44,170 bases of DNA from Hyphomicrobiales bacterium (GCA_030688605.1 JAUYJB010000122.1:1-44170), one strand, 5' to 3'. Numbered from the stretch's first letter, positions 17,883 to 26,798 are shown. Notes: generated by a model from the sequence alone, not told the origin. A program made the numbers and translations.

Positions 17883-18368
17883 ATGGTCTGGCTGAGCAAA
17901 GCAGTTCCAATGATTGCCGTTTCGATAGGTCTGATGACAGGCGATGCCCACGCAGCGATGCCGCACCCGCTGACCGTCGGGCTGAGGACGATCGAGATTG
18001 CCTGTGTCGTCGAGGGCCGCGACAGCGAGACGAACCGGAGCTTCGAGGTCGCCTTTTGCGAGGAACTGTCGCGCCGCGTCGGCGAGAAGCTCGGCGTCGC
18101 GGTGGTCAGGATGGATGATGCGGGACCGGCCGTGGATCGGTCCTTGCCGAGAGCAGCCACGGCCTGGATCCGCTCGGCCGTTCGGCTCGATGCGGAGGCC
18201 GCAATCGCCCGGACGAGCTGGGGGTCCCACATGCCGCAGCGCGGCGTCCCGCCAATCGAGGAGGGTCCCCCCGTCAGCCTGCGGCTTGAGGGTTCCACGA
18301 TCGCGGCTGACGGGCGCGCTCTTGCCGGCGCGGTGGTCGCTAAATTGCCTTTCATGCCGAATGAATAG
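17883..18368 (+). CDS. Small exported protein of unknown function, between secretion and protease genes
   Basis: A 161-residue protein I do not recognise. It begins with a clear Sec signal peptide (MVWLSKAVPMIAVSIGLMTG then DAHA/AMP, cleavage near residue 24). The mature part has two Cys (in IEIACVVEG and VAFCEELS) that could form a disulfide, and no membrane segment or repeat. It lies 256 bases after the adaptor gene and 29 bases before the metalloprotease gene, so it is probably cotranscribed with the protease. In Pseudomonas apr and Serratia/Erwinia prt loci a small periplasmic inhibitor gene sits in this kind of place. The same role is conceivable here but rests only on position, size and signal peptide. 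The start has only a weak TGAGG upstream. Confidence 0.65.
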   Translation: MVWLSKAVPMIAVSIGLMTGDAHAAMPHPLTVGLRTIEIACVVEGRDSETNRSFEVAFCEELSRRVGEKLGVAVVRMDDAGPAVDRSLPRAATAWIRSAVRLDAEAAIARTSWGSHMPQRGVPPIEEGPPVSLRLEGSTIAADGRALAGAVVAKLPFMPNE

Positions 18369-18397
18369 GCGTCTGGCTTCGGGGCGGGACGAGATCA

Positions 18398-21070
18398 ATG
18401 CCTAAACCGGTTTTCACGCCGCAACAGATCGCCGATCAGCTCACCCGCTCGGGTCTGCATTGGACCGGCACGACCATCACCTATTCGTTTCCCACGAGCG
18501 GCTCGACGTCGACATCCTATAGCGTCGATGCCACGCAGAAGGCCTGGATCCGCGAGGCAATCCAGTTGGTGGGAGATGCTCTCGGCCTGACCTTCGTCGA
18601 GGTCGCGCCGGGCGCGTCGAGCAACATCAAGTTCGTCAACGACACCGGCGGGGGTACCTACGCCTCGACGAGCTATTTCTCGTCTTCCCGCGCAATCGCC
18701 AGCTCGACCATCTATCTGGATCAGAGCTGGTCGTCGAACCAGAGCGCGAATCTCGACTACGGCTCCTACGGCTTTCTCACCATCCTGCACGAGTTCCTGC
18801 ATGCGCTCGGTCTGTCGCATCCCGGCGACTACAATGCCGGCTCCGGCGGGCCGATCACCTATGCCAACAGCGCCGAGTTCGAGCAGGATACCCACCGCTA
18901 CTCGGTGATGTCCTATTTCGCCGCCTATGAAGACGGCAGCGGCACATCGCACTTTTTCTGGACCGGTTCGTCCTGGCAGTGGGTCTATCCGCAGTCGCCC
19001 ATGGTCTACGACCTCCTGGCGCTGACCGAGGGCAATTTTGCCGGCTATTTCAACGGCTATGCGGAAAATTCGAGCACCCGAAGCGGCAATACCGTCTATG
19101 GCTACAATTCAACCGCCAACCGCGAGATATTCGATTTCACCATTAACAACGCACCGGTGCTGACGATCTTCGATTCCGGCGGCATCGATACGCTCGATCT
19201 GTCGGGCGACACGGCATCGCGGGCGCTCGAGCCGGTATACGATTCCAGCGGCCAACTGATCGGCTGGCAGAACATCTCCTCCACCTATACCCGGGTCATC
19301 GATCTGCACGAGGGCGCCTACTCGTCGACCCATGGCATGTCGAACAATCTGGCCATCGCCTTCGGCACCGTAATCGAGAACGCGATCGGGACGAGCTTCG
19401 ACGACATCATCTATGGCAACGACTACGCCAATATCCTGAACGGCGGGGCTGGCGACGATATCTTGTATGGCGGTGGCGGTGGCGACACGTTCTTGTACCA
19501 GGCATCGTCCGACTGGGGGGACGATACGATCAAGGATTTCGAGCCTGACGTAGATCTGGTCAAGTTCGAAGGCGTGGCTCCGGCCTCGATCCATTACACC
19601 CAGGTCGGCAATGACGTGCTGATAACGGTCGACGGGTTCAGTGGCTCGGTGCTCGTCGAAAACACGCTGGTGGAAGAACTCGACCCGACGAACCCCGGCG
19701 CCCAGTTCAACATCGCCGAATTGCAGACGTTCCAACTCAATCATCAGACCAAGACGATTACGCTGTCGAATACCTATGAGAACCCGGTGGTGATCGCGCG
19801 GGTGGTGACGAATAACGGTGGCGAACCGGTGACCGTGCGGATAACGAATGTGACGTCCAATTCGATCACCTTGCGGCTGCAGGAGCCTAACTTTAACGAC
19901 GGCTGGCACATGTGGGAGACGGTCAGCCTGATGGTAGTCGAGGCGGGCAGCTGGATCATGGAGGACGGAACGCTCCTGCAGGCGGGAACCATCAATTCCA
20001 GCAAACTGTCGCCGCAGGGCTTGGAGAGCGTGACATTCGGACAGTCCTTCGGCGCGACGCCTTCGGTGTTCACCCAGGTGCAGACGTTAAACGGCCCCGA
20101 CTATGTGGCGACGCGGCAAGGGAATGCCACCACAGACGGCTTCCTGGTGACGATGCAGGAGGAGGAGGCGAGAAATAATTCCGGACACGTGATCGAGACG
20201 ATCGGTTGGGTGGCCATTGAACGTGGATCGGGCACCTGGAACGGGATCGCCTACGAGGCTGGGGCAACCGCGAAGACAGTGACCAACGCCTTCCAGTCGG
20301 TGTCCTTCGGGACGGCTTTCTCCGGCGCCCCGATCGTGGTGCCGGGCCTGTCAAGCTTGTACGGGACCGATCCGGCGGTGCAGCGCACCCAAGGAATCTC
20401 GGCGAGCGGCTTTCAGGTGCGGGTGCAGGAAGATCAGAGCCAAGATGCCGAGATCTGGCATCTCGCCGAGGTGTTCGACTATTTTGCCGTCAGCGGGACG
20501 GGCACGCTAACGGGATCGAGTGCCGCGGCCGTCATGGCGCAGGCCGGAACGAGCTTGCCGACCGGGCAGTTGGTCACCGACCCGGCGGTTCTGGCGCAGC
20601 TGTCAAGCCTGAACGGGTCCGAAGGCACGGTGACGCAGATAGGCGACCCGCGGTTGGACAGCTTCGCGATGTGGCCGCAGGAGCCGCACCTCAACGGCGA
20701 GATACGTGTCATCGAAATGAACGGCGCGCAGGCGACCGTGCCCGGCACGGGCGTAGGGAACGGCAATCTGTTCGAGGCCGTGAACACCGGGACCGTCGTT
20801 ACCAGCAACCTCGCCGCCGAGACACTCGAGCAGAGCTTCATGTCCGCGCCGCTTGCGTCCGGCAACCTGGCGACCCGCGATGACGGTGATCCGGTCGGGC
20901 CGGGCTACGGCAACGGCACCCCGGCCGGCGTGCAGGACCAGGCAGGGACGAACCATGGTCCCGACACGGAATTTGCCGACATCGCCGAAGCCCTCGACGA
21001 TCTTGCCGTCGACAACCTTTCCTTCGTTGAGGCCGGCCTTCTCTCCGCCGACCATTTCGCCATGGTCTGA
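18398..21070 (+). CDS. Secreted serralysin-type (M10) RTX metalloprotease with four C-terminal lectin-like repeats
   Basis: 890 residues without a Sec signal. Residues about 20-240 form a zinc metalloprotease of the serralysin type: HEFLHALGLSH (His131, Glu132, His135, His141) and the Met-turn YSVMSYF (Met171). Residues about 240-450 are the M10 C-terminal region with a short RTX run, GTSFDDIIYGN then NGGAGDDILYGGGGGDTF (331-365), which should bind Ca2+. Residues about 452-785 contain four diverged units of about 65-75 residues with a shared P-V, NG and E-W pattern (452-520, 545-615, 632-705, 724-785), like H-type lectin beta-sandwiches. The end, LLSADHFAMV, has the acidic-hydrophobic look of a type I secretion signal. 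Substrate unknown; the PrtDE pair upstream is the likely exporter. Confidence 0.9.
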   Translation: MPKPVFTPQQIADQLTRSGLHWTGTTITYSFPTSGSTSTSYSVDATQKAWIREAIQLVGDALGLTFVEVAPGASSNIKFVNDTGGGTYASTSYFSSSRAIASSTIYLDQSWSSNQSANLDYGSYGFLTILHEFLHALGLSHPGDYNAGSGGPITYANSAEFEQDTHRYSVMSYFAAYEDGSGTSHFFWTGSSWQWVYPQSPMVYDLLALTEGNFAGYFNGYAENSSTRSGNTVYGYNSTANREIFDFTINNAPVLTIFDSGGIDTLDLSGDTASRALEPVYDSSGQLIGWQNISSTYTRVIDLHEGAYSSTHGMSNNLAIAFGTVIENAIGTSFDDIIYGNDYANILNGGAGDDILYGGGGGDTFLYQASSDWGDDTIKDFEPDVDLVKFEGVAPASIHYTQVGNDVLITVDGFSGSVLVENTLVEELDPTNPGAQFNIAELQTFQLNHQTKTITLSNTYENPVVIARVVTNNGGEPVTVRITNVTSNSITLRLQEPNFNDGWHMWETVSLMVVEAGSWIMEDGTLLQAGTINSSKLSPQGLESVTFGQSFGATPSVFTQVQTLNGPDYVATRQGNATTDGFLVTMQEEEARNNSGHVIETIGWVAIERGSGTWNGIAYEAGATAKTVTNAFQSVSFGTAFSGAPIVVPGLSSLYGTDPAVQRTQGISASGFQVRVQEDQSQDAEIWHLAEVFDYFAVSGTGTLTGSSAAAVMAQAGTSLPTGQLVTDPAVLAQLSSLNGSEGTVTQIGDPRLDSFAMWPQEPHLNGEIRVIEMNGAQATVPGTGVGNGNLFEAVNTGTVVTSNLAAETLEQSFMSAPLASGNLATRDDGDPVGPGYGNGTPAGVQDQAGTNHGPDTEFADIAEALDDLAVDNLSFVEAGLLSADHFAMV

Positions 21071-21163
21071 ACGGGTTCGCGCGACCGAGCCGGCCCGACG
21101 GGCCGCGTTCACCGTTCAAGGCGCCGGACCGATCGCTGCCTGATCGCCGCCGGCAAAGAAAAA

Positions 21164-21189
21164 GGGGTCAGGCGCTTCCGCCTGACCCC
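21164..21189 (-). terminator. Rho-independent terminator after tRNA-Asn
   Basis: GGGGTCAGGCG (21164-21174) and CGCCTGACCCC (21179-21189) form an 11-bp perfect stem with a 4-base loop. Read on the minus strand, the hairpin is followed by TTTTTCTTT, a classic terminator for the tRNA-Asn transcript. On the plus strand it may also slow transcription leaving the protease gene. Confidence 0.85.
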
Positions 21190-21199
21190 CTGCTTTAAC

Positions 21200-21275
21200 T
21201 GGCTCCCCGGGCCGGACTCGAACCAGCGACCCAGCGGTTAACAGCCGCTTGCTCTACCAACTGAGCTACCGGGGA
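21200..21275 (-). tRNA. tRNA-Asn (anticodon GTT)
   Basis: On the minus strand the gene begins TCCCCGG and the acceptor closes with CCGGGGA, discriminator G and encoded CCA (complement of 21200-21202). The anticodon arm GCGGC-TGTTAAC-reading has GTT at the anticodon position, the D arm is GCTC/GAGC, and the T arm is GCTGGTTCGAGTCCGGC (one mismatch). Its 3' end faces the protease gene 130 bases away. A strong terminator follows at 21164-21189. Confidence 0.93.
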
Positions 21276-21397
21276 ATGTGGCGGTTCCCACCGCGATTGC
21301 CCCTGCCTATAGCAAAAGCCGACGAATCTTGCCAATCCCATAATGGTGCAGCCGGGACGGGATCACTATATAGAACCGACAATCGCACCAAGGGACG

Positions 21398-21730
21398 ATG
21401 CGTTCGGTGTCACCACGCGAATTTAAAATCGGATCCTGGAAATTCAAGCTGCCCGCCTCGCGGGTCGCCAGGCTTGGCATCGCCATCTTCTTGATCGTCG
21501 CCGGCTTTCTCGGATTTCTTCCGATCCTCGGCTTCTGGATGATCCCGCTCGGGCTGTTGATCATTTCCTACGATATCGCGGTCGCGCGCAGGGCCCGGCG
21601 CAAGCTTACGGTGTGGTGGGGGCGCACCAACGGAGCGCCAAGCGCCAAGGAACGCAATGAAAAGACCCGCGGCGGCGAAGACGGAGCCGAAGCCGAGACG
21701 AAAGGCTCTTCCGCCGCTATCGATGCATGA
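21398..21730 (+). CDS. Conserved small membrane protein, function unknown
   Basis: A 110-residue protein with a cytoplasmic basic start (REFKIGSWKFKLPASRVAR) and two closely spaced hydrophobic helices around a Pro/Gly turn (ARLGIAIFLIVAGFLGFLPI, then LGFWMIPLGLLIISYDIAV). It then has a basic RRARRKLTVWWGR and a charged Ala/Glu-rich tail. Similar short proteins with the GFWMIPLGLL turn occur in rhizobia, and it may belong to the PGPGW-type membrane proteins. I cannot assign a function. AAGGGA lies just before the ATG. It stands alone between tRNA-Asn and tRNA-Cys. Confidence 0.75.
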   Translation: MRSVSPREFKIGSWKFKLPASRVARLGIAIFLIVAGFLGFLPILGFWMIPLGLLIISYDIAVARRARRKLTVWWGRTNGAPSAKERNEKTRGGEDGAEAETKGSSAAIDA

Positions 21731-21794
21731 GACGACGCCGGACCGAACGGGCAGGGCGGGCGAAGATCGCCCTGCGCGACAAATCGATTAGGGG

Positions 21795-21868
21795 TGGAGG
21801 CCACGCCCGGAATCGAACCGGGGTATACGGATTTGCAGTCCGCTGCGTCACCACTCCGCCACGTGGCC
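21795..21868 (-). tRNA. tRNA-Cys (anticodon GCA)
   Basis: Minus-strand cloverleaf: acceptor GGCCACG pairs with CGTGGCC, discriminator T, encoded CCA (complement of 21795-21797). The anticodon stem GCGGA/TCCGT (last pair G-T) has loop CTGCAAA-like with GCA. The T arm is CCCCGGTTCGATTCCGGG. Length is 74 bases including CCA. Confidence 0.93.
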
Positions 21869-22138
21869 TTGTCCATTCCGCCGCAACTCGGCATCGGCTC
21901 TTGTTCGCCGGCGTGCGCGGCCATGATGTGACGCGGATATAGCAAGCAGGGTCTGGCGAAACAATATGAAAGGGCCAGGAAGCGAGGCAAAGTTCAAATG
22001 CGGTAAAGAGGGGGGCCGACGCGTGGATTGCGTTCTAATGCCGCATCGCCGCCCGCGCGGCTTGCCTTTTGAACGCAGTCGGATAAATCATTTCCGCGCG
22101 CCCGGTCGAGGGGCCGCGCCGTCAGCGCAGGAGCCGTC
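21869..22138. other. Intergenic region tRNA-Cys to pcm
   Basis: 270 bases holding the tRNA-Cys promoter (minus) and presumably that of pcm (plus). No gene, repeat or clear promoter boxes were recognised; short open frames here show no family features. Confidence 0.4.
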
Positions 22139-22810
22139 ATGGAAGATTTCGAGCAAGCCCGCACCCGCATGGTTATCGCCCAGGTGCAGCCGAACGACGT
22201 CTCGGACCCCCGGCTGCTCGCCGCGCTGCTCGAAATCCCGCGCGAGCGATTTGTTCCCGCGAGCCGACGCGCCATCGCCTATATCGACGAGGACGTGCTC
22301 CTGAAGCCCGCCGACGGCCGCAATCCGGCCCGCTATTTGATGGAGCCGATGCCGTTCGCCAAGCTGGTGCAGCTGGCCGACATCCTGCCCGCCGATCTGG
22401 TGCTCGATATCGGTTGCGGCACCGGCTATTCCTCCGCCGTGCTGTCGAGGCTCGCCGACTCGGTGGTGGCGCTCGAATGCGACGAGGAGCTTGCCGCCGC
22501 CGCCAACGAGACGCTGCCGGAGCTCGAGATCGGCAATGTCGCCGTTGTCACCGGCCCCTTGAACCAGGGCTATCCCGAGGAGGGGCCGTATGACGCGATC
22601 GTGCTCAACGGGGCGGTGTCGCAGGTCCCCGAAGCGCTGTTCGAGCAGCTCAAGGAAGGCGGGCGCCTGGTTGCCATCCTCGTCGAGGAAGGGCGCAGCC
22701 AGGCGTGGCTGTTCACCCGCCATGGCGGCCGCGCGACCGGCCGGCCGGCAAGCAACGCCTCGGCCAAACCGCTGCCCGGCTTCGCGCGCGAGGAAGGCTT
22801 CGTCTTCTAG
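22139..22810 (+). CDS. pcm: Protein-L-isoaspartate O-methyltransferase
   Basis: A 223-residue SAM-dependent methyltransferase that labels isoaspartyl residues for repair. Marks: the N-terminal RTRMVIAQVQPNDVSDPRLL, the YIDEDVLLKPADGRNPARYL substrate region, and the SAM motif I VLDIGCGTGYSSAVLSRL (first part near residues 88-100), then YDAIVLNGAVSQVP. AGGAG lies 5 bases before the ATG. In many rhizobial genomes this gene is followed by a tolC-type outer-membrane gene; here the next gene is a small membrane protein, so that link is absent. Confidence 0.88.
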   Translation: MEDFEQARTRMVIAQVQPNDVSDPRLLAALLEIPRERFVPASRRAIAYIDEDVLLKPADGRNPARYLMEPMPFAKLVQLADILPADLVLDIGCGTGYSSAVLSRLADSVVALECDEELAAAANETLPELEIGNVAVVTGPLNQGYPEEGPYDAIVLNGAVSQVPEALFEQLKEGGRLVAILVEEGRSQAWLFTRHGGRATGRPASNASAKPLPGFAREEGFVF

Positions 22811-22862
22811 CGCGGGGCCGCAGGCCGCATCTGCGCAGCTCTTCATTCGGGGGAAACGACGC

Positions 22863-23234
22863 ATGTCCCGACGAACGGTCTGGCTCATCTCGGCGATCTG
22901 GCTGGCGTTGGTCGCGGCCTCCTTCATTGCGCTTGCGCTCACGCCGGCGACCGATTTCGGCTTCACGCGGGGGCTGAACCGCTTGATGGTGTTCCTGTCC
23001 TGGCAGGCCGGCGCGTTCGTCGCGGCCATCGCCGCATTCTTCGTCACCTGGAACCTCGTCGGCGGCACGCGGACCGACAGGCTCATCGGCAATTTTCCCT
23101 TGGGGGCGATGGCGGCGTTCTACGCCGTCATCATTGCCGTCAGCGTCTACTTCGTGAGCCTGGAGGCATCGGACCAATCGGATGCAGTCCGTCCGACGCC
23201 GAAAACGGTCGCGCCCGCGCCGCAGACCGAATAA
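22863..23234 (+). CDS. Small membrane protein, function unknown
   Basis: A 123-residue protein with three hydrophobic helices: about 6-27 (VWLISAIWLALVAASFIALA), about 42-66 (MVFLSWQAGAFVAAIAAFFV) and about 79-98 (GAMAAFYAVIIAVSVYFVSL), with a Pro/Thr-rich tail. I do not recognise a family. It starts 52 bases after pcm on the same strand and ends 7 bases before the convergent oxidoreductase stop. The ATG at 22863 is chosen because the longer reading to 22590 lies inside pcm in another frame. Confidence 0.7.
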   Translation: MSRRTVWLISAIWLALVAASFIALALTPATDFGFTRGLNRLMVFLSWQAGAFVAAIAAFFVTWNLVGGTRTDRLIGNFPLGAMAAFYAVIIAVSVYFVSLEASDQSDAVRPTPKTVAPAPQTE

Positions 23235-23241
23235 GCACGCC

Positions 23242-24369
23242 CTATATCGAATCGGCCTCCGCCATGTCTTGAACCAGCTCGGCGATGGCGAGCGCCGAGG
23301 TCAGCCCCGGGCTCTCGATGCCGAGAAGGTTGATCAGGTTCAAGACCCCGTGCGTCTGCGGGCCTTGAATCACGAAGTCCGCCGCGGGCTCGCCGGGGCC
23401 GACGAGCTTCGGCCTGATACCGGCATAGTCCGGGGCGAGCGCGCCGTCGGCGAGACCCGGCCAATAACTCCGGACGGCCTTATAGAAAATCTCGGCCCGG
23501 CCGGGATCGACGGCGAAATCGTGCTCGTCCGTGATCCACTCCACGTCGGGACCGAAGCGCACCTGACCGGCAAGGTCGAGGGTCGCATGGACGCCGAGGC
23601 CGGCCTGGTTGGGGACCGGATAGATCAGGCGCTTGAAAGGCGGCCGGCCGGAAAGCTTGAAATAGTTGCCCTTGGCGAACCAGCGAGGGCGGCGATGGGC
23701 GGCGGGAAAGCCGGTAAGCTGGTCGAGTAGCACCGGGGCGGCAAGGCCGGCGGCATTGACGATGAGCCGCGCCGCCACCGCAGAAGGCGATGCGCCGCCG
23801 ACTGTAAGCTCGGTGCGCCCGCTATCGATGGCACCGCCGGCAACCGGGCTTTCGAAAACGATGCTGCCGCCGGCCGCTTCCACATCGCCGCGCAGGGCGA
23901 GCATGTAGGCGTGGGCGTCGATGATCCCGGTCGAGGGGGAGATGAGGGCGGCCTTGCAGCGCAATTCCGGCTCGAGGCGCAGCGCCTGCTCGCGGCTAAG
24001 CCATTCGAGATCGTCGACGCCGTTTGCCCGCGCGCGCTCGGCGATTCTCCCAAGCTCGACCTCCTGCGCCGCGTCGACGGCGACGATGAGCTTGCCGCAG
24101 CGGCGGTGCGGCACGTGATGCCTCTCGGCGTAGGCATAAAGAAGCTCCTTGCCGCGCAGGCAGGAGCGCGCCTTCACGCTGCCTTTCGGATAGTAGATGC
24201 CGGCATGGACGACCTCGCTGTTGCGCGATGAGATGCCGCTGCCGATGGCGCCGGTGGCCTCGAAAACCAGCACCTCGCGCCCGGCCTGGGCCAGCGCCCG
24301 GGCCGCCGCCAAGCCGATCACGCCAGCGCCGATGACCGCGACATCGATGTCGAAGCGCTCAGGCGTCAC
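23242..24369 (-). CDS. lhgO: FAD-dependent oxidoreductase, L-2-hydroxyglutarate oxidase (LhgO) family
   Basis: A 375-residue DAO-fold flavoprotein. The dinucleotide motif [20 protein letters not shown] lies at the N-terminus, followed by [20 protein letters not shown] in the region typical of L-2-hydroxyglutarate dehydrogenase/oxidase (SSRNSEVIHAGIYY-like). The C-terminal end has [20 protein letters not shown] and the [13 protein letters not shown] helix. It would oxidise L-2-hydroxyglutarate to 2-oxoglutarate and pass electrons to quinone or oxygen. The start is GTG at 24369. It stands between the convergent small membrane protein gene and tRNA-Gln. Confidence 0.85.
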   Translation of the reverse strand: MTPERFDIDVAVIGAGVIGLAAARALAQAGREVLVFEATGAIGSGISSRNSEVVHAGIYYPKGSVKARSCLRGKELLYAYAERHHVPHRRCGKLIVAVDAAQEVELGRIAERARANGVDDLEWLSREQALRLEPELRCKAALISPSTGIIDAHAYMLALRGDVEAAGGSIVFESPVAGGAIDSGRTELTVGGASPSAVAARLIVNAAGLAAPVLLDQLTGFPAAHRRPRWFAKGNYFKLSGRPPFKRLIYPVPNQAGLGVHATLDLAGQVRFGPDVEWITDEHDFAVDPGRAEIFYKAVRSYWPGLADGALAPDYAGIRPKLVGPGEPAADFVIQGPQTHGVLNLINLLGIESPGLTSALAIAELVQDMAEADSI

Positions 24370-24418
24370 GGCTGAAACAACCCCTATTTCCTTATGATGA
24401 GAGGCTATCGAAAAAGAA

Positions 24419-24492
24419 TGGCTGGGGCGCTAGGATTCGAACCTAGACTGGCGGAGTCAGAGTCCGCTGTCCTACCGTTAGACGACGCCCCA
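24419..24492 (-). tRNA. tRNA-Gln (anticodon CTG)
   Basis: Minus-strand cloverleaf: acceptor TGGGGCG pairs with CGCCCCA, discriminator G, encoded CCA. The anticodon stem GCGGA/TCCGC has the loop CTCTGAC with anticodon CTG. The T arm is CTAGGTTCGAATCCTAG. It reads CAG codons. A T-rich stretch (CTTTTTC) follows its 3' end on the minus strand. Confidence 0.93.
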
Positions 24493-24723
24493 TCCTGGGC
24501 CGCTTGCGAGGCTGTTCTATTATATGAGGCTCCGGTCATCAAGCCGCACCCCCTGTGCCCACATTCATGTCTTGGCGATCCCGTTCCCCGGGTGCGCCTT
24601 TCATGGCTCCTTCCTTGCTGGTAGACTGGCCCGCGAAGACAGTTGAACATATTCCTGTCGTCGCCGGAGCCAGCCTTGAGGGAAGCAAGATACTGGCGGC
24701 GGCGGCCGGCGAAAGGTTGTAGC
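24493..24723. other. Intergenic region tRNA-Gln to ppx
   Basis: 231 bases holding the tRNA-Gln promoter (minus) and the upstream region of ppx (plus). No gene is supported; the in-frame TTG at 24643 would extend Ppx into this stretch. No clear operator or hairpin recognised. Confidence 0.35.
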
Positions 24724-25971
24724 GTGGCCGGGCCGAGAGATCGCAAGCCCGCCGCCGCGGCGGCGCAGGGTCATTCGCACGGGGGGGCGGATCGCCCGGG
24801 ACCAAAATATCAACCGCCCCGCAGGGCCTCGGCCGAGGGCTGCGCGCACGACAATTCCGTTCAGAAGCGCAATCCTCGCAGCCTCAACGGCGAGACCTCG
24901 CCGGCGGCCCCGCCTCGACCCGCCGACCGCACCTATGCCGCGCTTGACCTCGGCACCAACACTTGCCGCCTGCTCGTCGCCCGGCCGACGCGGCGGGGCT
25001 TTCGCGTCGTCGACGCCTTTTCCCGCATCATCCGGCTCGGCGAGGGATTGAGCGGTGCCGGCCGGCTCAGCGAGCCGGCGATGGCGCGGACCGTCGACGC
25101 ACTCAAGGTGTGCAGGGACAAGATCGCCTATCAGGGCGTGCAACGCTCGCGGATCATCGCCACCGAGGCTTGCCGTATCGCCGCCAACGCCGACGAGTTC
25201 ACCGCTCGCGTTCACGACCAGACCGGGCTCTGCCTCGAGATCGTCAGCCGCGAGACCGAGGCGCGACTTGCCGTTTGCGGCTGCGCCTCGCTCCTCGACG
25301 GCGGTTGCGAGGGGGCGCTGGTCTTCGACATTGGGGGCGGCTCCTCGGAGATCATTTGGCTCGATCTCAAGCCGGAGCGGCGGCGCGGTCCGCTCGAGGT
25401 GCAGCAGTGCATTGCGGCCTGGACCTCGCTTCAGATCGGCGTCGTGACGCTGGCCGAGAAGTTCGGCGGCGTCGACGTCACCCCGGACATATTCGAGGCG
25501 ATGGTCGCCGAGGTCCGCAAGGAGCTCGAAGGTTTCGACAGCGAGCACGGCCTGGGCGAGCGCATCTTCGGACGCAACGTGCACATGCTCGGCACCTCCG
25601 GCACGGTGACCACTATCGCCGGGGTTCATCTCGACCTGCCGCGCTACGAGCGCGCGCGCGTCGACGGCTGCTGGCTGTCGGCCGACGAGGTCGTGGCGGT
25701 GACCGAAAGGCTTCTCGCCATGAACTATGACGAGCGGGTCGCCAGCCCGTGCATCGGCACCGAGCGCGCCGATCTGGTGCTCGCCGGCTGCGCCATCCTC
25801 GAGGCGATCCGCCGGCAATGGCCGTGCGCGCGCCTGCGTGTCGCCGACCGGGGCTTGCGCGAGGGAATCCTGTGCGAACTGATGGCCGAGGACGGCATCG
25901 TCGCGCGGCCTCCGCGCCGCCGGCGCCGGCGCAAATCCAAAGCGCGGCCGCAACCGGCAGCCGGCGGGTGA
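24724..25971 (+). CDS. ppx: Exopolyphosphatase / guanosine pentaphosphatase (Ppx/GppA family)
   Basis: About 415 residues of the ASKHA-fold Ppx/GppA family, which removes phosphate from polyphosphate or from pppGpp. Marks: [16 protein letters not shown] (phosphate loop 1, DLGTN about 75-79), [33 protein letters not shown] (loop 2) and [14 protein letters not shown]. The first 70 residues are a low-complexity Ala/Pro/Arg-rich leader, a habit of alphaproteobacterial members. I chose GTG 24724, which has AAAGG about 7 bases upstream, over TTG 24643. A C-terminal tail of Arg and Lys ([11 protein letters not shown]) follows the fold. The stop overlaps the rlmE start in GTGA. Confidence 0.88.
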   Translation: MAGPRDRKPAAAAAQGHSHGGADRPGPKYQPPRRASAEGCAHDNSVQKRNPRSLNGETSPAAPPRPADRTYAALDLGTNTCRLLVARPTRRGFRVVDAFSRIIRLGEGLSGAGRLSEPAMARTVDALKVCRDKIAYQGVQRSRIIATEACRIAANADEFTARVHDQTGLCLEIVSRETEARLAVCGCASLLDGGCEGALVFDIGGGSSEIIWLDLKPERRRGPLEVQQCIAAWTSLQIGVVTLAEKFGGVDVTPDIFEAMVAEVRKELEGFDSEHGLGERIFGRNVHMLGTSGTVTTIAGVHLDLPRYERARVDGCWLSADEVVAVTERLLAMNYDERVASPCIGTERADLVLAGCAILEAIRRQWPCARLRVADRGLREGILCELMAEDGIVARPPRRRRRRKSKARPQPAAGG

Positions 25972-26678
25972 GCGTGGCCGACGACGGAAAGCGCCAGGTC
26001 CGCGGCGTCGGCCTCAAGCAACGGGTGAAGACGGCGAAGAAGCGCAAGCCCTCCTCGACCCGCTGGCTGCAGCGCCAGCTCACCGACCCCTATGTCGCCG
26101 AGGCCAAGCGGCTGGGCTATCGTTCCCGCGCGGCCTTCAAGCTGATCGAGATCGACGACAAATACCGCTTTCTGAAGCCCGGCGCCCGTGTCGTCGACCT
26201 CGGTGCCGCGCCCGGCGGCTGGTCAAAAGTGGCCGCCGACCGCGTCGGCGCGGGCGAAGGCAAGGGGAGGGTGGTCGCCATCGACCTGCTGCGCATGGAC
26301 CCGATCCCCGGCGTCGACATCCTCGATCTCGATTTTCTCGCCGAGGATGCGCCCGAGCGGCTGAAGGACAAGCTCGGCGGCCCGGCCGACGTGGTGCTCT
26401 CCGACATGGCCCCCAACACCACCGGCCACCGGCGCACCGACCATTTGCGCATCGTCGCCCTGGTAGAAGCGGCGCTCGCCTTCGCCGCCGAGGTGCTGGC
26501 GCCCGGCGGCACCTTCGTCGCCAAGGTCTGGGCCGGCGGCAGCGAGGCCGAGCTTCTGTTCGCCATGAAGCGCGCCTTCGCCCAGGTCCGTCACGTCAAG
26601 CCAAAGGCAAGCCGGCCGGAATCTCCGGAGGTCTATGTGGTGGCGACGGGGTTTCGCGGCGGCCTGCCGTCCGATTAG
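25968..26678 (+). CDS. rlmE: 23S rRNA (uridine-2552-2'-O)-methyltransferase RlmE
   Basis: A 236-residue SAM-dependent RrmJ-fold methyltransferase acting on U2552 of 23S rRNA in the 50S subunit. The K-D-K-E tetrad context is visible: [12 protein letters not shown] (first Lys), [19 protein letters not shown] (Asp), [10 protein letters not shown] (Lys) and [11 protein letters not shown] (Glu). The SAM motif is [15 protein letters not shown] (about 75-89). A basic N-terminal tail ([20 protein letters not shown]) fits rRNA binding. GTG 25968 forms a 4-base GTGA overlap with the ppx stop; GTG 25974 is the alternative. Confidence 0.92.
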   Translation: MSVADDGKRQVRGVGLKQRVKTAKKRKPSSTRWLQRQLTDPYVAEAKRLGYRSRAAFKLIEIDDKYRFLKPGARVVDLGAAPGGWSKVAADRVGAGEGKGRVVAIDLLRMDPIPGVDILDLDFLAEDAPERLKDKLGGPADVVLSDMAPNTTGHRRTDHLRIVALVEAALAFAAEVLAPGGTFVAKVWAGGSEAELLFAMKRAFAQVRHVKPKASRPESPEVYVVATGFRGGLPSD

Positions 26679-26720
26679 CATCGGTCGCTTTTTGCAGAAA
26701 ACGGCGCAACAGGCTCTCTC

Positions 26721-26736
26721 GCAATGCGCGCATTGC
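26721..26736. repeat. Perfect 16-bp palindrome downstream of rlmE
   Basis: GCAATGCGCGCATTGC is a perfect palindrome in the 120-base gap between the rlmE stop and the convergent gene ending at 26799. No T-run follows on either strand, so it is not a standard terminator. It could be a protein-binding site or chance. Confidence 0.4.
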
Positions 26737-26798
26737 GCATCGCGAAACCATTCAGATCACATTTCTCCGCGGCTTGCGTGGCGTTCAGCGCCAGGGCT

